In this document: positions 6,378 to 9,861 of the stretch, in pieces | How the letters are laid out: every line of letters starts with the position of its first letter | How positions within the stretch are numbered: position 1 is the stretch's first letter | From: Xenococcus sp039190385 | GTDB taxonomy: Bacteria > Cyanobacteriota > Cyanobacteriia > Cyanobacteriales > Xenococcaceae | Assembly (NCBI GenBank): GCA_039190385.1 | Contig: JBCCYD010000218.1 | Location: 1-9,861 of the forward strand | DNA length: 9,861 bases | Direction of reading: 5' to 3' | Program-made: the position numbers and the translations under genes | Notes under the pieces: generated by a model | Databases searched by the model: none | Seen by the model: the letters and a program-made list of their open reading frames with translations, nothing else | What the model was told of the DNA's origin: nothing

Positions 6378-6436
6378 CTTGGGAAAAATGGCAATCTCTT
6401 ATCTAAATTTAGTGACGTGAAAGGTAGTTGTGATTA

Positions 6437-6910
6437 TTATCTATTTTCCACTGCATGGGCTAATTCGATGGCAACGCGATCGCAGTAAGGACGAATCCAC
6501 CACCACATCACCGGGGATAACCAACCTTTCAGCGTCACAGAATAGGAAATATAAGTACCACAAAGCGTAGATTCTACCTGATAAGTAATACGTTGCTCCA
6601 TTCCAGGAATTGCCAACACACGAATACTCAATAATTCTTGAGGGCGAACATTCTCGACAAACATCCGAATCGGAATCGGGATCACTTCTGTCACCACCTT
6701 ATAAAATAAGCCTGGTTTGGCAATCAAACCTCTTGGTAAATCTGTACTAGAGAATAAAGGATGCCAAGAGACATCGGCAATATTAATCAATCTTTGCCAT
6801 AAAATGTCTAGCGGAGCTTTACTTACAATACGATAAGTCTTGCAAACTAGAAATTTGTAGGAGCGTTTACCTTTTCTTGTCCAGAATTTAAACGAGAAAT
6901 TACGAATCAC
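6437..6910 (-). CDS. SRPBCC-fold (START/polyketide cyclase-like) protein
   Basis: A 157-residue product that looks like a single SRPBCC (helix-grip) domain: an N-terminal strand and helix YRIVSKAPLDILWQRLINIADVSWHPLF (about 26-53), central strands including GLFYKVVTEVIPIPIRMFVENVRPQELLSIRVL (67-99) and ITYQVESTLCGTYISYSVTLKGWLSP (108-133), and the closing long helix RPYCDRVAIELAHAVEN (140-156). Such domains bind hydrophobic ligands; the ligand here is unknown. The basic N-terminus (FKFWTRKGKRSYKF) precedes the domain, and there is no signal peptide. Start is GTG 6908-6910, supported by GAGGAGAG at a spacing of about 6 nt, the best ribosome site in the window. The acetolactate synthase gene follows 99 bp downstream on the same strand. 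A palindromic MITE-like element ends only 25 bp upstream of the start, so the native promoter is displaced or replaced. Fold assignment is by pattern, without a search. Confidence 0.72.
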   Translation of the reverse strand: MIRNFSFKFWTRKGKRSYKFLVCKTYRIVSKAPLDILWQRLINIADVSWHPLFSSTDLPRGLIAKPGLFYKVVTEVIPIPIRMFVENVRPQELLSIRVLAIPGMEQRITYQVESTLCGTYISYSVTLKGWLSPVMWWWIRPYCDRVAIELAHAVENR

Positions 6911-7273
6911 CTGACTCTCCTCACCAAATCAATCCAGGGCATGTCGTCAATTAGAAAAAAAGTCATTTTTTACCTATTTTGCAACCTACTTTGTCGAAAA
7001 ATAACCTCCGTAGCGCTGCTATGCAGGCCATTTTTCTCCTCGTATCTCGCTAAAATAGCTTGAAAAATGATCTATCCCTCCAATTGATGACATGCCCTAA
7101 TTTCCTACTGTAACCAATATCTAGTGATTGATCCCGAAATTTAGAGTAGTTTTTCGTTAAGAAATTTTGCTAATTGCTACGCAGACCCCGATATTCTGCT
7201 TCAGTAGTAGTTTGGACATACCCAATTCGGGATAGTCTGGATTAGAAATTTTATTTGATTTATTACCAATACT
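6911..7273. other. Divergent intergenic region between the SRPBCC gene and hemF
   Basis: This 363-bp gap holds the SRPBCC Shine-Dalgarno site (GAGGAG, about 6917-6922, minus strand), the MITE-like palindrome (6936-7098) and about 175 bp leading to hemF. In that last part I see no consensus sigma70 pair; TTGGAC at 7212-7217 has only a poor -10 partner. Reading frames here (for example minus strand 7157-7363) show no protein-like composition. The hemF promoter must lie within 7099-7273 or in the element. Confidence 0.6.
6936..7098. mobile_element. MITE-like palindromic element, 163 bp, no coding capacity
   Basis: The two ends, AGGGCATGTCGTCAATT (6936-6952) and the complement of AATTGATGACATGCCCT (7082-7098), match at 16 of 17 bases. 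Inwards the arms keep pairing: TCATTTTT (6963-6970) with AAAAATGA (7063-7070), CTATTTT (6974-6980) with AAAATAG (7052-7058), GAAAAAT (6996-7002) with ATTTTTC (7030-7036), and the centre CGTAGC-GCT-GCTATG (7009-7023). The whole element can thus fold as one long imperfect hairpin with a few mismatches and 1-nt shifts. Good terminal inverted repeats and no open frame are the signature of a non-autonomous element moved in trans by a transposase. I see no clear flanking direct repeat, so either target duplication is very short or it has decayed. The parent insertion sequence is not in the window and I do not name its family. Confidence 0.75.
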
Positions 7274-8296
7274 ATGACCGCTATAAATACTGATAATGCT
7301 GAATTTTTTGCGCCTCCTGCTGATTCGAAAGAAAGAGTTAGTAAGTTTATGAAACATGTACAAGATGAAATTTGTGCTGGTTTAGAAGAATTGGATGGGG
7401 AGGGAAAATTTCGAGAAGATAGTTGGGAAAGACCCGAAGGCGGCGGCGGGCGATCGCGGATCATGACCGAAGGAGCATTATTGGAACAAGGCGGAGTCAA
7501 TTTCTCTGAAGTTTGGGGCAGTCAACTTCCTCCTTCAATTCTTAAACAACGCCCTGAAGCGAAGGGACATGGTTTCTATGCTACAGGAACCTCAATGGTA
7601 CTTCATCCTCGTAGTCCCTATATCCCTACAGTACATCTTAATTATCGCTATTTTGAGGCTGGCCCTGTTTGGTGGTTTGGTGGCGGTGCAGATTTAACGC
7701 CCTATTATGGTTTTGGTGAAGATGCCAGCCATTTTCATAATAGTTTAAAGGCAACTTGTGATAAGCATAATGAAGAATATTATCCTGTTTTCAAGCGTTG
7801 GTGTGATGAATATTTTTATCTCAAACATCGTCAAGAAACTAGAGGGGTTGGCGGCTTATTTTTCGATTACCAAGATGGTAGAGGCAGTCTCTATCGCGGG
7901 CCAAATCCCCAGGGAAAAGCAGCTGCCTATAGTAATGATTTACCCGAAATAAAACCTCGAAGTTGGGAAGATTTGTTTAGTTTCGTGCAAGATTGTGGTG
8001 GTACTTTCTTGCCAGCCTATGTCCCGATCGCAGAAAAAAGACGGAATATTGAATATGGCGATCGCGAACGTAATTTCCAACTTTATCGACGCGGACGTTA
8101 TGTAGAGTTCAACCTAGTTTATGACCGAGGAACTATTTTTGGACTGCAAACTAATGGTCGCACCGAATCGATTTTAATGTCTTTGCCACCCTTAGTTCGT
8201 TGGGAATATAGTTATGTTCCCGAGTCAAATACTCCAGAAGCAGAACTTTATGAAACGTTTCTTACTCCTCAAGATTGGGTTAATTGGAAAAATTGA
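7274..8296 (+). CDS. hemF: Oxygen-dependent coproporphyrinogen III oxidase
   Basis: Converts coproporphyrinogen III to protoporphyrinogen IX by two O2-dependent oxidative decarboxylations, supplying heme and chlorophyll synthesis in the cytoplasm. The 340-residue product has the HemF blocks in order: SWERPEGGGGRSRIMTEG (50-67), GVNFSEVWG (74-82), ATGTSMVLHPRSPYIPTVH (103-121), WWFGGGADLTPYY (133-145) with the following HFH (153-155), FKRWCDEYFYLKHRQETRG (173-191) then VGGLFFDYQ, and the strongly conserved RRGRYVEFNLVYDRGTIFG (272-290), TNGRTESILMSLPP (293-306) and VRWEY. The stretch after FFDYQ (about 200-230) is longer than in enterobacterial HemF; I recall similar extensions in cyanobacterial enzymes. 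The ATG at 7274 has no Shine-Dalgarno sequence, but upstream sequence is not protein-like. A heptamer repeat begins at its stop codon, and the gene converges on the dioxygenase gene across a hairpin. The gene looks complete. Confidence 0.96.
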   Translation: MTAINTDNAEFFAPPADSKERVSKFMKHVQDEICAGLEELDGEGKFREDSWERPEGGGGRSRIMTEGALLEQGGVNFSEVWGSQLPPSILKQRPEAKGHGFYATGTSMVLHPRSPYIPTVHLNYRYFEAGPVWWFGGGADLTPYYGFGEDASHFHNSLKATCDKHNEEYYPVFKRWCDEYFYLKHRQETRGVGGLFFDYQDGRGSLYRGPNPQGKAAAYSNDLPEIKPRSWEDLFSFVQDCGGTFLPAYVPIAEKRRNIEYGDRERNFQLYRRGRYVEFNLVYDRGTIFGLQTNGRTESILMSLPPLVRWEYSYVPESNTPEAELYETFLTPQDWVNWKN

Positions 8297-8341
8297 TAAT
8301 TGATAATTGATAATTAAAAATTGATAATTACTAATTGCCAA
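8293..8341 (+). repeat. 7-bp tandem repeat (TTGATAA) over the hemF stop codon
   Basis: TTGATAA occurs three times in tandem (8293-8313). The heptad phase then continues through TTAAAAA, TTGATAA, TTACTAA and TTGCCAA (to 8341). The first unit contains the hemF TGA stop (8294-8296). The complement ATCAATT differs by one base from the ATCAGTT unit after lptA, so the arrays are plausibly related. Such AATTATC-type arrays are common in cyanobacterial intergenic DNA. Confidence 0.88.
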
Positions 8342-8347
8342 TCGGTG

Positions 8348-8379
8348 GTTGATTGTTTCCTAATAAAAAAACAATCAAC
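8348..8379. terminator. Perfect 11-bp hairpin between convergent hemF and dioxygenase genes
   Basis: GTTGATTGTTT (8348-8358) and AAACAATCAAC (8369-8379) are exact reverse complements with a 10-nt A-rich loop. The position 50 bp after hemF and 70 bp after the minus-strand gene's stop suits a shared bidirectional terminator. Neither side has a long U-tract, so efficiency is uncertain. Confidence 0.55.
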
Positions 8380-8381
8380 TC

Positions 8382-8409
8382 TCCCTGCTCCCTTTGCTCC
8401 CTGCTCCCC
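8382..8409 (+). repeat. Short TCCCTGC direct repeats
   Basis: TCCCTGC (8382-8388), TCCCTTTGC (8389-8397, the same unit with a 2-nt insertion), TCCCTGC (8398-8404) and a partial TCCCC. This C/T-rich heptamer array is distinct from the A+T-rich ones and lies between the hairpin and the dioxygenase stop. Confidence 0.65.
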
Positions 8410-8448
8410 ATTCCGATGCTAGGAAAATCATCTAAGGAGAGAAATAGA

Positions 8449-9321
8449 CTACTGCGGTGGCTCGACGATTAGATTGTGACCATAATCATCTTTTCCTTTG
8501 ACCAATAAACAAGGTGGAAGATCTTCTTTCCAGCGAATTGGAGGCTCAAAATTAATTGGCATCTGAACTTTTTCACTAGGTGGAGAATATTGAGAAATCA
8601 TCACTGTGCGATCCAATGAGGTAAAGATTCTTGGAACATGCCACAAACGTCCAGCAAAAATGAAAAATTCACCTGGTTTTAACTTTATAGAAAGTAGTTC
8701 ACATTTGGGATCTAGTTTTTGGGCTGCTTCTAACATTGCCTTGTCATCAGTAGTTTCTAGCCCCTCATTGCGTTCCAATTCTTGAGGATAGGTATAGTTT
8801 GGCAGAGCATGAGTTCTCGTAATGATATCCATAGGTGTTTTCTCGGAAACATTTTTTAGCCCCAACCAAACGGTTACTCCTTCCCATTCGATATGCTCAA
8901 CATCTCCATGCCAAGGATAATCAACGTCGGATGTTTTGGTAAGAATTTGGGCACTCCACTGTAGAATATTTTCTCCCAAGATTGAAGAGATTTTATCCAA
9001 GATAATCGGGTCATTAGATAATTTATACATTGCGGGAATAGTTGCATGTAAACCTTTGCCCCATTTGGCTTTGCCCCATAAAAGACCAGGTATTTTCTGT
9101 TCGGGAATTCTGGCGATTCTGGCGATTTTTGCGAGGATGCGTTTCCAAAAGAAATTTTTAGAGGTAGTCTTCTGAAGTTCTTGGGTTATCGATTCTGCTT
9201 CGTGAGGTTCCATGAATTTAAATGGCCCAATAAATCCTTGTTCCCGGAATTTTTGCAGTTCTTCTTCACTAAGGCTATTGCTAATAATCTTTTCCTTATT
9301 GAGAGAATTATTGATAATCAT
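8449..9321 (-). CDS. PhyH-type Fe(II)/2-oxoglutarate-dependent dioxygenase
   Basis: A 290-residue protein of the phytanoyl-CoA dioxygenase (PhyH) superfamily, expected to hydroxylate a small molecule using Fe(II), O2 and 2-oxoglutarate. The iron facial triad is visible as H138 and D140 (YPWHGDVEHIEW) and H228 (AGRLWHVPR), with R238 (SLDRTVMISQYSPP) placed to bind 2-oxoglutarate. The Asp is present, so this is not of the halogenase type, where it is replaced by Ala or Gly. The N-terminal LSEEELQKFREQGFIGPF (17-34) is the typical PhyH opening. Length is normal and there is no signal peptide. The start is ATG 9321, without a Shine-Dalgarno sequence; no alternative Met precedes the domain. It stands alone between hemF (convergent) and a divergent VWA gene, contains no HIP1 octamer, and its substrate is unknown. 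Related proteins act in natural-product or osmolyte pathways, but no such partner gene is in view. Confidence 0.88.
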   Translation of the reverse strand: MIINNSLNKEKIISNSLSEEELQKFREQGFIGPFKFMEPHEAESITQELQKTTSKNFFWKRILAKIARIARIPEQKIPGLLWGKAKWGKGLHATIPAMYKLSNDPIILDKISSILGENILQWSAQILTKTSDVDYPWHGDVEHIEWEGVTVWLGLKNVSEKTPMDIITRTHALPNYTYPQELERNEGLETTDDKAMLEAAQKLDPKCELLSIKLKPGEFFIFAGRLWHVPRIFTSLDRTVMISQYSPPSEKVQMPINFEPPIRWKEDLPPCLLVKGKDDYGHNLIVEPPQ

Positions 9322-9524
9322 TGGATTTACACAGCTTTTACTAAAACTTTTATTTATTTGTATGGTTTAATACTACACAATTTTATCAGTAATTAACTTA
9401 AATCGTATTTTATAGGTTTATTCTCTTGATGACGAAAATTTAGCAACTAATTTTTTTAGTAAAGCAAATACTTATTGTGAGAATCAAATGAGTTCACTTA
9501 AGTACATCAAAGTTAATACTTTCC

Positions 9525-9554
9525 TTGAAAAAATACCAAGAAATGTATCATAAT
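9525..9554 (+). promoter_or_regulatory. Candidate sigma70-type promoter of the VWA gene
   Basis: TTGAAA (9525-9530) and CATAAT (9549-9554) each match five of six consensus bases and are 18 nt apart. A transcript would start near 9561, about 32 nt before the ATG at 9593. This is the best promoter match I see in the window. An 8-bp palindrome, ACTTAAGT (9496-9503), lies 21 bp upstream. The rest of the 9322-9592 gap is A+T-rich without other recognisable structure. Confidence 0.5.
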
Positions 9555-9592
9555 ACCCCAGTGTTAAAGGTTGTATTTTATCTTGAGGTCAC

Positions 9593-9861
9593 ATGATTTT
9601 TAGGTTAATAATTTTGGTACCATTGACAACCTCCTTTATGGTTGCCATGAATGGCCAAAAAAAGTTACATGCACAAGAAAATTCTTTGCAAGCAGTAAAC
9701 TCTATAATGGTTATTATTGACAACTCTGGTAGTTTGGGATGTCCATATAAAAGCATAGACTGTCCTTCTGATACAAAACCAAGCTATAAAGTTGCTGAAA
9801 AGTGGGTAGATGACGCCAGAAATATTATTAAAACTGATTATATAAATAATAAAAATTTGAA
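9593..9861 (+). CDS. Secreted von Willebrand factor A-domain protein, 3'-truncated by the window edge
   Basis: The frame is open from ATG 9593 to the last base, giving 89 residues of an unfinished protein. Residues 1-27 look like a secretion signal (MIFRLIILVPLTTSFMVAM, then GQKKLHAQ, likely cleaved near AHA/AQE). Strand SIMVIIDNSGSLG follows, with the metal-binding MIDAS motif D43-x-S45-x-S47 typical of VWA domains. A Cys pair (C50, C57) comes next and would suit an oxidising, extracytoplasmic location. Residues 65-80 (YKVAEKWVDDARNIIK) fit the first VWA helix. GAGGT four to five bases before ATG supports the start, and a good promoter match lies upstream. Being a partial frame, its size and further domains are unknown. 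VWA proteins mediate metal-dependent binding in many systems, so the function stays open. It is divergent from the dioxygenase gene. Confidence 0.75.
   Translation, partial: MIFRLIILVPLTTSFMVAMNGQKKLHAQENSLQAVNSIMVIIDNSGSLGCPYKSIDCPSDTKPSYKVAEKWVDDARNIIKTDYINNKNL

Noticed and set aside
5867..6488. Plus-strand reading frames at 5867-6055 and 6303-6488
   Set aside because: Both are shadows of minus-strand coding sequence or its leader; no ribosome site or recognisable domain.
6936..7098. Structured non-coding RNA or riboswitch upstream of hemF
   Set aside because: The near end-to-end inverted repeat with matching termini fits a non-autonomous mobile element better, and I recognise no riboswitch core.
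7157..7500. Two minus-strand frames overlapping the hemF start
   Set aside because: They are antisense to conserved HemF coding sequence, with low-complexity translations, and no homology is recognisable.
7758..7952. Plus-strand frame inside hemF in another phase
   Set aside because: The HemF frame across this stretch contains the enzyme's most conserved residues, so this is an out-of-phase shadow.
8449..9321. Fe(II)/2-oxoglutarate halogenase
   Set aside because: The facial triad retains Asp140 in HGD; halogenases of this superfamily have Ala or Gly there.
8936..9396. Plus-strand frames opposite the dioxygenase gene
   Set aside because: Antisense to the PhyH catalytic domain and its leader; no start signal or domain features.

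Overview
The window looks like a piece of cyanobacterial chromosome. The octamer GCGATCGC (HIP1, the hallmark repeat of many cyanobacterial genomes) occurs 11 times between 297 and 8065. The genes are typical cyanobacterial ones: a DUF1997 protein, the LPS-transport pair lptA/lptB, a CLC-type anion transporter, an acetolactate synthase and oxygen-dependent coproporphyrinogen oxidase (HemF). The moderate A+T content, interspersed 7-bp tandem repeats and small palindromic elements would fit a unicellular or baeocyte-forming lineage, but that placement is a guess; nothing here fixes the genus.

Layout. Positions 1-438 carry no gene: a perfect 17-bp-stem hairpin opens the window, followed by a HIP1-centred palindrome and a weak promoter candidate. 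A plus-strand block follows: DUF1997 protein (439-1023), lptA (about 1149-1607), lptB (about 1709-2437) and a CLC-family transporter (2704-4095). LptA and LptB would act together, as periplasmic bridge and cytoplasmic ATPase of the lipopolysaccharide export machine. The LptF/LptG permease is not in the window. The transporter converges, with a 4-bp stop-to-stop overlap, on a small unknown protein (4092 to about 4439, minus). Further minus-strand genes are a ThDP-dependent acetolactate synthase of the AlsS-like type (4682-6337) and a SRPBCC-fold protein (6437-6910). A 363-bp divergent gap then contains a 163-bp palindromic MITE-like element (6936-7098) directly upstream of the SRPBCC gene. hemF (7274-8296, plus) converges on a PhyH-type Fe(II)/2-oxoglutarate dioxygenase gene (8449-9321, minus), with a perfect hairpin between them. 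Divergently from that gene starts a cut-off gene (9593 to the end) for a secreted protein with a von Willebrand factor A domain.

Most of the window reads as ordinary housekeeping. The points that stand out are the MITE-like element placed about 25 bp ahead of the SRPBCC start codon; 7-bp tandem repeats that begin exactly at the stop codons of lptA, lptB and hemF; a CLC transporter whose gating-glutamate and central-tyrosine positions appear substituted; and the change in character after about 8.1 kb (no HIP1 sites, accessory-type genes, an A+T-rich leader), where an accessory segment may begin. I do not see a clearly new multi-gene system; the partial VWA gene and its dioxygenase neighbour are the best place to look beyond the right edge.
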